DNA of 61,112 bases, from assembly GCA_017518705.1 (NCBI GenBank), contig JAFWUC010000013.1, positions 1 through 61,112 on the forward strand, given 5' to 3'. The position numbers were made by a program, and so were the translations under genes. The notes beneath the pieces were generated by a model that saw only the letters and a list, made by a program, of their open reading frames with translations, was not told the DNA's origin and did no database searches. The stretch comes from Clostridia bacterium (GTDB lineage Bacteria; Bacillota_A; Clostridia; Christensenellales; Aristaeellaceae). Positions 33,690 through 41,650 of the stretch are shown here, one piece after another. Position 1 is the stretch's first letter. The number at the start of each line of letters is the position of its first letter.

Positions 33690-34826
33690 TTATTTCAGAT
33701 AGTCGGCGAAGTTGATGGGATCCAGCGCGATGAGCAGGTAGTTGTCGTACTCGGTGCCTTCCGCGTCCACATAGGGAGTGAACTCGATGTTGCTGCCGGT
33801 AGCTTTGCTGTAGCAATCGGTAAGCACGGCGAGGTCAAGCTTGCCGTCGGTCTTGCCTTCCGCGTACAGGCAGGCATAGTCGAAGCCGGCGTTGATCATG
33901 GACATGTTCACAGGCAGCGCCCAGGTGGAGAAACGGTCGATGGCGTTGTTCTCGTTCAGGTAGGTGGCCAGGCTGACGATGGCGCTGTTGATGTCGCCGT
34001 AATCAGCGGTCAGGCCGAAAGCCTCCTGGAAGCCGTGATACGGGCTGGGGCAGCAGGGCAGGGCGTAGTAGGCGTTGGGCTGGTTGATGATTGCCTGCTG
34101 GAGCGCCACCTGCAGACCGCAGTTGGTGCAGTAGAAGCAGACCTTCTTGCCTTCGTACTCCTGCATGACCTTCGGGATGTCCTCCAGAACGGCAGCCTGC
34201 GCGCCGCTCATGCCGGCGTCGCCGGTGGGATCGGGACAGTCGCGCTCAACAAAGGTCATGCCGTAAGTCTCGGCGGTGTCCATCATGGCGTCGCGCTTAG
34301 CTACGATGGTCTCGTAGGAAAGGTGACGGGCGAAGGAATAGTGGACCAGCACGTCGCAGTCCCACTGATTGGCCAGGTCGGCTACCTGATAGCCGCAGCC
34401 GATCTCGTCGTTGGCCAGCACTATGTCGGCGGCAGCGGAGATGTCGGCGGGGTCTTCGGCGGGAACGCCGGCGATGAGCAGGATGTCTTCACGGCCCATT
34501 TCCTTAAGGATCTGGGTGAAGGCGGCGGTGCCGCCCTGTACGGCCTGCACGAAGATGATGGACTTCACTTCGGGATCGGAAGCGAAGGAGATCAGCTTGG
34601 AGATGGTGGTCTCAACTTCGGAAGAGAAGTTGTCGGGATAGGTGTCGTGGATAACGATGTCGGGATACTGCTCGAGCAGCGTCTTGGCGGCATAGTATTC
34701 CTCTTCACCCTGGGAGGTGGTGCCGGTCATGATGGCAATTTTGTAGCTGGGAGCTGCTTCCTCGGCGAAGGAAACCATGGACAGGACCATGATCAGCGCC
34801 AGTACGAGCGTCAAAAGCTTTTTCAT
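33690..34826 (-). CDS. DUF3798-type substrate-binding protein of the ABC importer
   Basis: The 378-residue protein has a signal peptide (MKKLLTLVLALIMVLSMVSFAEE) and a periplasmic-binding-protein type I fold: YKIAIMTGTTSQGEEEYYAA, then VKSIIFVQAVQGGTAAFTQI, LLIAGVPAEDPADISAAAD and a Cys-containing hinge region VCFYCTNCGLQVALQQAI. DUF3798 proteins sit beside BMP-type ABC transporters. No lipobox is visible. Its strong promoter (34875-34904) drives the four-gene operon inside the integrative element. A substrate such as a nucleoside or a small sugar-like compound is likely but not shown. Confidence 0.9.
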   Translation of the reverse strand: MKKLLTLVLALIMVLSMVSFAEEAAPSYKIAIMTGTTSQGEEEYYAAKTLLEQYPDIVIHDTYPDNFSSEVETTISKLISFASDPEVKSIIFVQAVQGGTAAFTQILKEMGREDILLIAGVPAEDPADISAAADIVLANDEIGCGYQVADLANQWDCDVLVHYSFARHLSYETIVAKRDAMMDTAETYGMTFVERDCPDPTGDAGMSGAQAAVLEDIPKVMQEYEGKKVCFYCTNCGLQVALQQAIINQPNAYYALPCCPSPYHGFQEAFGLTADYGDINSAIVSLATYLNENNAIDRFSTWALPVNMSMINAGFDYACLYAEGKTDGKLDLAVLTDCYSKATGSNIEFTPYVDAEGTEYDNYLLIALDPINFADYLK

Positions 34827-34874
34827 TGGTTACCCTCCTTAAACTCTCGTGGCTTTATGCCAGAAATTGCAATT

Positions 34875-34904
34875 ATTATATATATCCAGATCGTTTTCTG
34901 TCAA
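34875..34904 (-). promoter_or_regulatory. Promoter of the DUF3798/ABC operon
   Basis: Minus strand TTGACA (34899-34904), 18-bp spacer, TATAAT (34875-34880). Confidence 0.85.
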
Positions 34905-35094
34905 GCAAAAAAATGTATTTTAACACATAAAAATGTGAAAATTATGCACTGTAAACACTTTTCGGGGATATATTTGCATATTATTTCGGATAATTATGCG
35001 TTTTGACCCCGCGTATCCCGCCAATGCGCCTCATGTTTCCGGCTGTTTGACGCTCTGTTTCGAACCTGCCGTAAGCGTGCAGACCCGAACTGCG

Positions 35095-35425
35095 TGGGAA
35101 AAACCCCCCGCCCCCCACGATTATTTATGATTCAGCAGCGATCCACTGTCATTTGTTTGAGGATCGTCCGCGTTTGTTTGAGAATCGTTGATTAGCCTAA
35201 CGAATGATAGACCGAACAGGTATGCGTCTACACGGAGAAATACGGGCGAACGCTGTCGTTTATAAGCCTTCGCCTTCGGATAAACAGCTCGAAACCAACT
35301 GGATAGAGTAAAACCCCGCTATCTCAAACTCTGCCTTCTCTCAATGCGGATTATCAATAGGTTATTCCTTGCGCGGAAAATAAAAAGGCCCCCCATCCCC
35401 TATATAAAACAAGGGACAGGGGGCA
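35095..35425. repeat. Diverged ~250-bp direct repeat, right copy
   Basis: Homologue of 26883-27160 (shared GTTTGAGAATCGTTGATT at 35177). It ends in a hairpin GCCCCCC..GGGGGGC around 35391-35424 that can serve as terminator of the serine recombinase remnant. No gene seen between 34905 and 35430. Confidence 0.75.
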
Positions 35426-35430
35426 ATCGT

Positions 35431-35775
35431 TTAGCTGTCTTTCGTCAGCAGCCTTACATACTTGTAGACCGTAGGCCTTGACAGGTTGCACAGCCGCGCG
35501 AACTCGCTTATGCTGTACTCTCCGTTCAGATACGCCGGATAGTGCTTATAGAACAGCGGCGGTATATCGTCCTTCGTTACCGGTTTGCGGCCTATATGCT
35601 TGCCCTTGGCTTTCGCGTTCATCATGCCGCTTTTAACCCGCGACCGTATGATGGAAAGCTCAAGCTCGGCGAAGACCGCGCTTATCTGTATGAACGCCTT
35701 GGTCATGGGGTCTGTCTGCCCGTCACGGCAGTCTACCGTGATCGAACCGATTATTTTAAGGCATATGCGCTTTTG
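35431..35775 (-). pseudogene. Serine recombinase (resolvase/invertase), C-terminal remnant
   Basis: The minus strand reads LKIIGSITVDCRDGQTDPMT, continuing KAFIQISAVFAELELSIIRS (the long E-helix of resolvases), RVKSGMMNAKAKGKHIGRKP and a C-terminal helix-turn-helix (YSISEFARLCNLSRPTVYKY). The catalytic N-terminal domain with its Ser is missing: upstream of ~35770 the DNA switches to integrase 2 sequence. An ATG at 35706 exists in frame, so a 91-residue DNA-binding fragment might still be made. Confidence 0.85.
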
Positions 35776-36645
35776 GCTGATGGTATCGGGAATATCACAC
35801 TGTCAAAGTTGACTGTTTCCCAGGTTCAGAGCATGTACAACTCTCTTTTCAAAAGCGGCCTCTCAGCGAAGAGCGTAAAGTGTACCCACGGTGTATTGCA
35901 CGAAGCTCTGGATAAAGCCGTTGAGCTTGGTTATATAGCGGATAATGTCACGGAAAACTGCTCCGTACCGAAGCTGGCCGCTTACGAGATGAAGCCGATG
36001 AAGAGTGAGGAAGTGGGCCGTTTTCTCGAGGCGATCAAAGGCCACAGATACGAGGACGTGTATTATACGGCACTGTTTACCGGTATGCGTGAATCAGAGC
36101 TTATGGGCCTGACATGGGACTGTGTCGATCTGGATAACGGTACGATAAGGATATACCGGCAGCTGCAGCGGACATATGAAGGCGGCAAGTATGAGTTCCG
36201 CAGTCCGAAGAACCGCAAAAGCCGTATAATCAAGCCCGCCCGTGATGTCATTGACCGTCTGTCACAGCTTGACAGCTATCCTGCTGATAGCGGCATTAAC
36301 CCTTCCGAACGTTTCGTGTTCACCGACTCTAAGGGCGAACACATGACCATCAATATGATCTACAAGCCGTTCAAACAGATCGCGAAGCAGATAGGCCTTG
36401 GTGATATGCGGTTCCATGATCTGCGGCACACCTACGCAATGCTGTCATTACAGTCCGGCTGTGACATCAAGACCCTGTCTTCAAACCTTGGCCACGCAAC
36501 TTCGGCTTTCACACTAGACCGTTACGGTCACGTTTCCGAAGAAATGCACGCTTTGAGCAGTTCACGTATGCAGCGGCTTATCGAGTCTTTGACCGGCGGC
36601 TGTAAACGAAACGAAGTGTCAGCGGAACCCCCTGTAGAGGAATGA
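35770..36645 (+). pseudogene. Tyrosine recombinase (integrase 2), N-terminally truncated
   Basis: From ~35773 the plus strand aligns throughout with integrase 1: LSKLTVSQVQSMYNSLFKSG, SAKSVKCTHGVLHEALDKAV, catalytic Arg in FTGMRESELMGLTWDC, RFHDLRHTYAMLS and LGHATSAFTLDRYGHV. The first ~90 residues (arm-binding and part of the core-binding domain) are replaced: the open frame continues upstream only as the antisense of the serine recombinase. The catalytic domain is intact, but without the N-terminal domains it is unlikely to work alone. Stop at 36645 lies at the start of the TATTGGGGACC triplet. Confidence 0.85.
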
Positions 36646-36646
36646 T

Positions 36647-36679
36647 TATTGGGGACTTATTGGGGACCTATTGGGGACC
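36647..36679 (+). repeat. Three TATTGGGGAC(C/T) repeats after integrase 2
   Basis: Copies at 36647, 36658 and 36669, exactly 11 bp apart; counterpart of 26670-26703 at the other end of the element. Confidence 0.78.
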
Positions 36680-36702
36680 AACTGTTCATGCGGCTAAAGC
36701 GG

Positions 36703-36850
36703 AAGCGGGCAAAATCGCACTTTTAGCACGATATACGCGCAAAAACAGGCAAAAAAACAGGGCGGATAATTAAGATCCGTCCTGTTTTTACGTGCGGCTG
36801 ACGAGACTTGAACTCGTACTCCTTGCGGAACACGCCCCTCAAACGTGCGC
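36703..36850. repeat. 148-bp direct repeat, right copy (att site at the intact tRNA)
   Basis: Matches 26459-26606 with two differences. It covers the tRNA terminator and the 3' 58 nt of tRNA-Leu(GAG). Confidence 0.92.
36751..36787 (-). terminator. Terminator of tRNA-Leu
   Basis: Minus strand AACAGGaCGGAT-cttaatt-ATCCGcCCTGTT followed by a T7 run; duplicated at 26507-26543 with the att repeat. Confidence 0.9.
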
Positions 36851-36874
36851 GTATGCCGATTCCGCCACAGCCGC
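36793..36874 (-). tRNA. tRNA-Leu (anticodon GAG)
   Basis: 82 nt on the minus strand. The acceptor stem GCGGCTG pairs with CAGCCGC and the discriminator is A. The anticodon stem CACGT/GCGTG encloses loop TTGAGGG, giving anticodon GAG (reads CUC/CUU). It has the long variable arm of a class II tRNA (TTCCGCAAGGA) and T arm ACGAG-TTCAAGT-CTCGT. CCA is not encoded. Promoter and terminator are both clear. It is the integration target of the island on its left. Confidence 0.95.
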
Positions 36875-36886
36875 ATGAACATTACT

Positions 36887-36915
36887 ATTATAGTCGTCCG
36901 GACAGTCTTTGTCAA
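36887..36915 (-). promoter_or_regulatory. Promoter of tRNA-Leu
   Basis: Minus strand TTGACA (36910-36915), 17-bp spacer, TATAAT (36887-36892), 12 bp before the tRNA 5' end. The stretch 36916-37127 between this and murA shows no convincing gene. Confidence 0.92.
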
Positions 36916-37127
36916 TAAGGAACGCGCGGCGAAGTTTTAATTTTTGGAAAAGGACGATCAGTTGCGGCTCGTCCTCGGCCTCTCGCAGAGCCCGCCTTGC
37001 GGCGCGGGGACGGCGGACCGTCTTTGGCGGCAGTCAGCGGCTGCCGGGCTAAGCGTGCTGACGGCACGCAGAAAAAGCGGTCTTGCCGGCTTAAGGCGCG
37101 GCGGCTTGCTTCAAAAGACAGCGAAAC

Positions 37128-37145
37128 GGCGGCCATAAGGCCGCC
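37128..37145 (-). terminator. Terminator after murA
   Basis: GGCGGCC-ttat-GGCCGCC on the minus strand with a broken T-rich tail (GTTTCGCTGTCTTTT). Confidence 0.7.
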
Positions 37146-37162
37146 GCTAATCAAGGATCCGG

Positions 37163-38425
37163 CTAAGTTTCGACGTATTCGATGCTCGCGCCCAGGTGGC
37201 GGAGCTTTTCGTCTATATGCTCGTAGCCGCGCTTTATGTACTCCACGCCGCTGATCTCGCTCACGCCTTCCGCCATGAGCGCCGCGACCACCAGCGCCGC
37301 GCCCGCGCGCAGGTCGGTGGCGGTGACCCGGGCGCCGTAGAGCTTTTCAACGCCGTTTATCTCGGCGGAATTGTTCCTGAGGCGCACGTCCGCACCCATG
37401 CGGTTGAGCTCGTCCAGATAGCGGAAACGGTTCTCGAATATGGTCTCGGTCATGCTGCCGCGCCCCCAGCCCACGGTCATCAGCGCGGTCAGGGGCTGCT
37501 GCAGGTCTGTGGGGAAGCCGGGATACACGGCGGTGGTCACGTCTATCATCCTGTGGTCGCCTACGGACCTAACGTGGATCACGTCGTCGTCGCTCTGCAC
37601 GTCCACGCCCATCTCCAGCAGTTTCGCGGTCAGGCTCTCCATGTGGGTGGGGATGGTGCCGCTGAGCATCACGTCGCCCTTGGTGGCGGCGGCGGCGATC
37701 ATGAGCGTGCCGGTCTCGATCTGGTCGGGGATCACCCAGTACTCGTCGCTGCCGTGCAGGCTGCTTACGCCCTCTATGCGGATGGTGTCCATGCCCGCGC
37801 CGCGGATGCGCGCGCCCATGGAGTTAAGGAAGTTGGCGGTGTCGACTATGTGGGGCTCGCGGGCGGCGTTGTGGATGGTGCTCCTGCCCGGCGCCATAAC
37901 CGCGCACAGCATGGTGTTTATGGTGGCGCCCACGCTGGGCATGGCCAGGTACACGTCGTTTCCGCCGAAGGAATCGGTCTTTTCCGCGCGGATCACGCCG
38001 CCCGCGGTGTCGACCTTCGAGCCTAAGGAAGTCAGCCCCTTGACCGTCTGGTCGATGGGACGGTTGCCGATATTGCAGCCGCCGGGCGTGGGCACGACTG
38101 CCCGCCCCAGGCGGTTCATGAGCGTGGGCACAAGGTAATAGCTGGCGCGCATGCGGTTGACCATCTCGTCCGGGAGCTCGTACTTGTCTATGCTCCGGGG
38201 ATCCACCCGCATGGTGCCGTTATTAAACTCCACTTCCGCGCCCAGATACTCCAGTATCTCGACGAAGCTGTAGACGTCGTCTATATCCGGAAGATTGTGT
38301 ATCACGGATGGGCTGTCGCCCAGTATCGCCGCGGGGATAATGGCCACCGCCGCGTTCTTGGAGCCGCTGATGGGCACCGTGCCTTCCAGCTTTGCCCCGC
38401 CCTTGATACGCAGAATTTCGCTCAT
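37163..38425 (-). CDS. murA: UDP-N-acetylglucosamine 1-carboxyvinyltransferase
   Basis: Start ATG 38425 (GGAG 11 bp upstream) gives 420 residues, the normal length. MurA transfers enolpyruvate from PEP to UDP-GlcNAc, the first committed step of peptidoglycan synthesis, in the cytoplasm. Visible landmarks are SGSKNAAVAIIPAAIL (catalytic Lys), MRASYYLVPTLMNRLG, PGGCNIGNRPIDQT with the PEP-site Cys (fosfomycin target), YWVIPDQIETGTLMIAAAAT and TAVYPGFPTDLQQP (catalytic Asp region). Monocistronic, own promoter at 38478-38505 and terminator at 37128. Confidence 0.97.
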   Translation of the reverse strand: MSEILRIKGGAKLEGTVPISGSKNAAVAIIPAAILGDSPSVIHNLPDIDDVYSFVEILEYLGAEVEFNNGTMRVDPRSIDKYELPDEMVNRMRASYYLVPTLMNRLGRAVVPTPGGCNIGNRPIDQTVKGLTSLGSKVDTAGGVIRAEKTDSFGGNDVYLAMPSVGATINTMLCAVMAPGRSTIHNAAREPHIVDTANFLNSMGARIRGAGMDTIRIEGVSSLHGSDEYWVIPDQIETGTLMIAAAATKGDVMLSGTIPTHMESLTAKLLEMGVDVQSDDDVIHVRSVGDHRMIDVTTAVYPGFPTDLQQPLTALMTVGWGRGSMTETIFENRFRYLDELNRMGADVRLRNNSAEINGVEKLYGARVTATDLRAGAALVVAALMAEGVSEISGVEYIKRGYEHIDEKLRHLGASIEYVET

Positions 38426-38477
38426 CAGGTACATTTCTCCACGTGTAATAAACGCGCCGCATACGCGCGCTTTATAT

Positions 38478-38505
38478 ATTATACACAAAAAGCCGCCATG
38501 TTCAA
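38478..38505 (-). promoter_or_regulatory. Promoter of murA
   Basis: Minus strand TTGAAC (38500-38505), 16-bp spacer, TATAAT (38478-38483). Confidence 0.78.
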
Positions 38506-38637
38506 GCAATTTTGGTTAAAGCGTGATTAAGGCGCCAAATGTTCATAAAGAAGTAACATTACGGTGATACAATACGCAATGTTAAAGTGGGAAGGTGTGC
38601 AAAAAAAGCACGCCGGCGTCCCATACCGGAGGAAAGC

Positions 38638-39345
38638 TTGATAATCGACCTGTCCTGTCCCGTGGAAATGCGCGGGTACGAGCTTCTGCACGACGACCTG
38701 GGCCGCGCCCGGGCGTATATAGACCTGTCCAACGTGTCGGACCACACCTTAAGCGCCTACCGGGCCACCGCCCGCTGGAGCAAGGACGGCACCGATCAGG
38801 CGCAGAACGACTACGTAAAGGTGGACGCCCTGGAGATACCACCGGGCGGCAACTTCCGCCTGATGCTCTCCGCCTCCGCTCCCCTGTTCGCGGACCGGCT
38901 GGAAATGTATTTTTCAGACTGCGAGTTCACGGACGCCGAGCCCTGGAAGGCGGAAAAGGGCGACCTGGTGGACGTGGGCGAGACGCATACCCTGCAGGGA
39001 AGGGAACTGGAGCGCTTAAGAAAGCGCGCGGGGGACGACGCCATAATCTACCCCGAGACCCAGGACCGCTTCTGGCGGTGCGTGTGCGGGCGGATAAATC
39101 CCCTGGACGAAATAGAATGCGCCCGCTGCCGCCGCTCGCGCGACACGGTGCTCAAGGAACTCAACTACCGCGAGATGCAGTCTTCCGGGGAGGAACGCTC
39201 CAGGCGCCGCCGGCGCAGGAACGCCGCCGCCAAAGCCAGCGCCCGCCCCGTGGAGCCGGACCGCAAGATCCGCCTGTACACCGCGATAATGATATTCGTC
39301 ACGATTGCGTTCCTGGCCCTTGCCGCGATCCTCTCGTTCACCTGA
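38638..39345 (+). CDS. Zinc-ribbon protein with one C-terminal membrane helix, TTG start
   Basis: The start chosen is TTG 38638, since GGAGG (38628-38632) precedes it by five bases and translation MIIDLSCPVEMRGYELLHDD begins sensibly; the upstream in-frame GTG lacks an RBS. The 235-residue protein has an N-terminal beta domain (ARAYIDLSNVSDHTLSAYRA), a RanBP2-like zinc ribbon (WRCVCGRINPLDEIECARCR: CxC...CxxC), a very basic linker (RSRRRRRRNAAAKAS) and a terminal helix (YTAIMIFVTIAFLALAAIL). A likely extended -10 (TGATACAAT, ~38565-38573) lies upstream. It may be a membrane-tethered sensor; function unknown. Confidence 0.78.
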   Translation: MIIDLSCPVEMRGYELLHDDLGRARAYIDLSNVSDHTLSAYRATARWSKDGTDQAQNDYVKVDALEIPPGGNFRLMLSASAPLFADRLEMYFSDCEFTDAEPWKAEKGDLVDVGETHTLQGRELERLRKRAGDDAIIYPETQDRFWRCVCGRINPLDEIECARCRRSRDTVLKELNYREMQSSGEERSRRRRRRNAAAKASARPVEPDRKIRLYTAIMIFVTIAFLALAAILSFT

Positions 39346-39399
39346 CCTGCTTAAAAAGCATATCCAAGATACCGAATCCAGCTTCATACGAGGTAATAT

Positions 39400-40605
39400 A
39401 TGATCCCGATCTCCCGCCGCATGGACGACATCCATTCCGATATCCGCGGACCGCTGTACTTCAAGGCTCTGGAAATGAGCGAGAAGGGCATACCGGTGCT
39501 GCGTCTGAACACCGGCAACCCCGCCTCCTTCGGCTTTGAAATGCCCGACAGCGTCCGCAACGCCCTTTACATGGACCCGGACGCCGCGGTGCCCTACTGC
39601 GACAGCCGCGGAATGCCCGAGGCGCGCCGCGCCATCTGCGATTACGAGCTCGGCAAGGGCATAAAAGGCCTGACCCCCTCCGACATATTCGTCACCAACG
39701 GCGTGAGCGAGGCGGCGGAGATGCTGTGCCTGGCGCTGGTCGATCCCGGTGACGAGGTGCTGTGCCCCTGCCCCAACTACTCCCTGTGGTCCAACAGCGT
39801 GTACCTGGCGGGCGGGCGCCCCGTGTTCTACACCTGCGACGAACAGCAGCACTGGAACCCCGACATCGCGGACATAAAGCGCAAGATCACCTCCCGCACC
39901 AAGGCGCTTTTGCTCATCAACCCCAACAACCCCACCGGCGCGCTGTACGACACCGAAGTGCTTAAGCAGATACTGGAAGTGGCCCGGCAGCACAGGCTTC
40001 TGGTGATCTCCGACGAGATCTACGACCGGCTGGTGTTCGCCCCCAAGCAGCACGTGTCCACCGCCACCCTGGCGGACGACCTTAACGTGGTCACGTTCAA
40101 CGGCCTGGCCAAGAGCCACATCATCTGCGGCTTCCGCTGCGGCTGGATGGCGATCAGGGGCGTGAACGGCGGCCTTAACGACTTGAGGGACGCCATAGAG
40201 CGCCTGGCCTCCTTAAGGCTGTGCTCCAACACCCTGACCCAGCTGGCGATCCCCGCGGCGCTGGAGGACGAACAGTCCACCAGGGACATGCTCTCCCCCG
40301 AGGGCAGGCTCTACAAGCAGCGCCGGGCGGTGTTCGACGTACTGGACCGGGCGGACGGCATATCCTACGTGCCCAACGACGCCGCGTTCTACCTGTTCCC
40401 CAGGTTCGACGCCAAGCGCTTCAAGGTCACCGACGACAGGGAGCTCGCCATGGGCCTGCTGGACAAAAAGCACATACTGATAGTGCCCGGCAGCGGCTTC
40501 GACTATCCTTATCCCGACCACTTCCGCATCGTGATGCTGCCGGAAGCCCACGTGCTTTCCAAAGCCACGCAGGACATGGTCGATTACATCCGGTCGAGGG
40601 AATAA
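39400..40605 (+). CDS. Class I/II PLP-dependent aminotransferase (AlaA-like)
   Basis: The 401-residue protein shows fold-type I features: LRLNTGNPASFGFEMP, FVTNGVSEAAEMLCLALVDP, NPNNPTGALYDTEVLKQILE, VISDEIYDRLVF (PLP Asp and Tyr), FNGLAKSHIICGFRCGWM (Schiff-base Lys and phosphate Arg) and PGSGFDYPYPDHFRIVML (C-terminal carboxylate Arg). The pattern best fits alanine/glutamate-pyruvate aminotransferases. RBS GAGGTAATAT, 54 bp after the zinc-ribbon gene, so the two may share a transcript. Strong terminator follows. Confidence 0.92.
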   Translation: MIPISRRMDDIHSDIRGPLYFKALEMSEKGIPVLRLNTGNPASFGFEMPDSVRNALYMDPDAAVPYCDSRGMPEARRAICDYELGKGIKGLTPSDIFVTNGVSEAAEMLCLALVDPGDEVLCPCPNYSLWSNSVYLAGGRPVFYTCDEQQHWNPDIADIKRKITSRTKALLLINPNNPTGALYDTEVLKQILEVARQHRLLVISDEIYDRLVFAPKQHVSTATLADDLNVVTFNGLAKSHIICGFRCGWMAIRGVNGGLNDLRDAIERLASLRLCSNTLTQLAIPAALEDEQSTRDMLSPEGRLYKQRRAVFDVLDRADGISYVPNDAAFYLFPRFDAKRFKVTDDRELAMGLLDKKHILIVPGSGFDYPYPDHFRIVMLPEAHVLSKATQDMVDYIRSRE

Positions 40606-40613
40606 AAGATAAC

Positions 40614-40650
40614 TACCGGCAGGGGAAACGCTCCCCCGCCGGTTTTTTTC
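40614..40650 (+). terminator. Terminator after the aminotransferase gene
   Basis: ACCGGCaGGGG-aaacgct-CCCCcGCCGGT followed by T6. Confidence 0.93.
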
Positions 40651-40672
40651 GCCGTCAAACGTCCGCGCGGTG

Positions 40673-40701
40673 TTGAAAAAAACGCCTGTCTCGGGTATAA
40701 T
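40673..40701 (+). promoter_or_regulatory. Promoter of the two small membrane-protein genes
   Basis: TTGAAA (40673-40678), 17-bp spacer, TATAAT (40696-40701). Confidence 0.85.
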
Positions 40702-40743
40702 ACCCCGCGTTCACAGCTTTTTATTTGGAAAGGACATCTGAAA

Positions 40744-41343
40744 ATGGGACTTTATGCGCTGGTGCTCATACTGATTGAAAAATGTTTCAAAGGCAGAAAA
40801 AACGCCTATACCGTCATGGGGCTGGCCTGCCTTGCGCTCAGCCTCATGACGTGGGGGCTGGATCTCGCATATGCTCTGGGCGTATATAACGGGAAGCTCA
40901 CCGTCGGGGAATTCGTCGCCCGTTTCAATTACCTTGCCCACGTCACAGGTCTGTGTCTGCCCGTGGCGGTCTACTGCTTCGTCAAAGCCGCGGTCAAAGA
41001 CCCGAAAACATACCCTCTTATCCCCGTGCTTGCCGTGAGCGTGGTCTTAGGCATACTGCTGAGCCTGCTTGAAAGCATCGTAAGGGCCCGGGTGATAGAC
41101 GAGTTTCTGTCCTCCCGCGCGGTCACGTTTTCGCTTGCGCTGCCCATGCTCGTCAAGCTGCTTGGCAGCATCGTCAGCGGCGTGTGCGCCGTGTCCTGGA
41201 TGAAGTATATTTCTTTCGGAAAGGCGCCCGCCGGCGGCATTGACGGGGACGACATTGCGGAAAACGCGTATGCCTCCCCGGAAAAGACGGAATATTCCTA
41301 TCTGGAAGAGTACAAAAGGAAAATGAAGGAGGAGGACCGCTAA
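40744..41343 (+). CDS. Four- to five-helix membrane protein, unknown
   Basis: The 199-residue protein has hydrophobic segments near residues 2-13, 24-45, 65-84, 95-115 and 130-150 and a charged cytoplasmic tail (EKTEYSYLEEYKRKMKEEDR). No family recognised. RBS GGAAAGGACATCTG. The stop codon overlaps the start of the next gene by one base (TAATG), so the two are coupled. Confidence 0.75.
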   Translation: MGLYALVLILIEKCFKGRKNAYTVMGLACLALSLMTWGLDLAYALGVYNGKLTVGEFVARFNYLAHVTGLCLPVAVYCFVKAAVKDPKTYPLIPVLAVSVVLGILLSLLESIVRARVIDEFLSSRAVTFSLALPMLVKLLGSIVSGVCAVSWMKYISFGKAPAGGIDGDDIAENAYASPEKTEYSYLEEYKRKMKEEDR

Positions 41344-41639
41344 TGTTCACCAACATCGGCAGCAAATGCAAGACCGCAGCCAAAGTTCTGTGTTACACGG
41401 GCATCGCGTTAAGCGTCGTCACGGGGCTGGTCCTTATTATCCTGTCCGCTTTGGTAAGGACGGGCAGCGCGCAGCTGGCAGTGAACGGCATCATCGTGCT
41501 GATATTCGGCTGTGTCGGCTCCTGGCTCAGTTCTCTCGGGCTTTACGCCGTGGGCGAAGCGGCGGAAAACAGCGCCATCGCCGCGAACCTCGCCGTCAAA
41601 GCCGATATGGAGCGCGAACGGCAGAAGAAGGATATGTAA
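41343..41639 (+). CDS. Two-helix membrane protein, unknown
   Basis: The 98-residue protein has helices TGIALSVVTGLVLIILSALV and LAVNGIIVLIFGCVGSWLSSL and a charged C terminus. Its gene overlaps the upstream membrane-protein gene by one base, implying a shared complex or pathway. A hairpin terminator follows directly. Confidence 0.75.
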   Translation: MFTNIGSKCKTAAKVLCYTGIALSVVTGLVLIILSALVRTGSAQLAVNGIIVLIFGCVGSWLSSLGLYAVGEAAENSAIAANLAVKADMERERQKKDM

Positions 41640-41650
41640 ACGCGGCAAAT

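Larger units (their letters stand above)
26607..36850. mobile_element. 10.2-kb integrative element at tRNA-Leu carrying a Fic protein and an ABC transporter
   Basis: The unit is bounded by the tRNA fragment on the left and the intact tRNA gene on the right, and both ends carry three TATTGGGGAC(C/T) repeats at 11-bp steps. Inside are an HTH-Fic gene, a scar of a third integrase 3' end, a four-gene ABC transporter on the minus strand, a truncated serine recombinase and integrase 2. Integrase 2 lacks its N-terminal coding part, so the element is probably no longer self-mobile. The adjoining integrase 1 and primase remnants to the left suggest an older element at the same tRNA. Confidence 0.8.

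Noticed and set aside
35542..36645. A full-length 367-residue integrase starting at 35542
   Set aside because: The first ~75 codons are the antisense of the serine recombinase remnant and show no integrase similarity; homology to integrase 1 begins only at about 35773.
36912..37154. An 80-codon minus-strand frame after murA
   Set aside because: No RBS, basic and low-complexity composition, and it begins on the murA terminator hairpin; judged non-coding.
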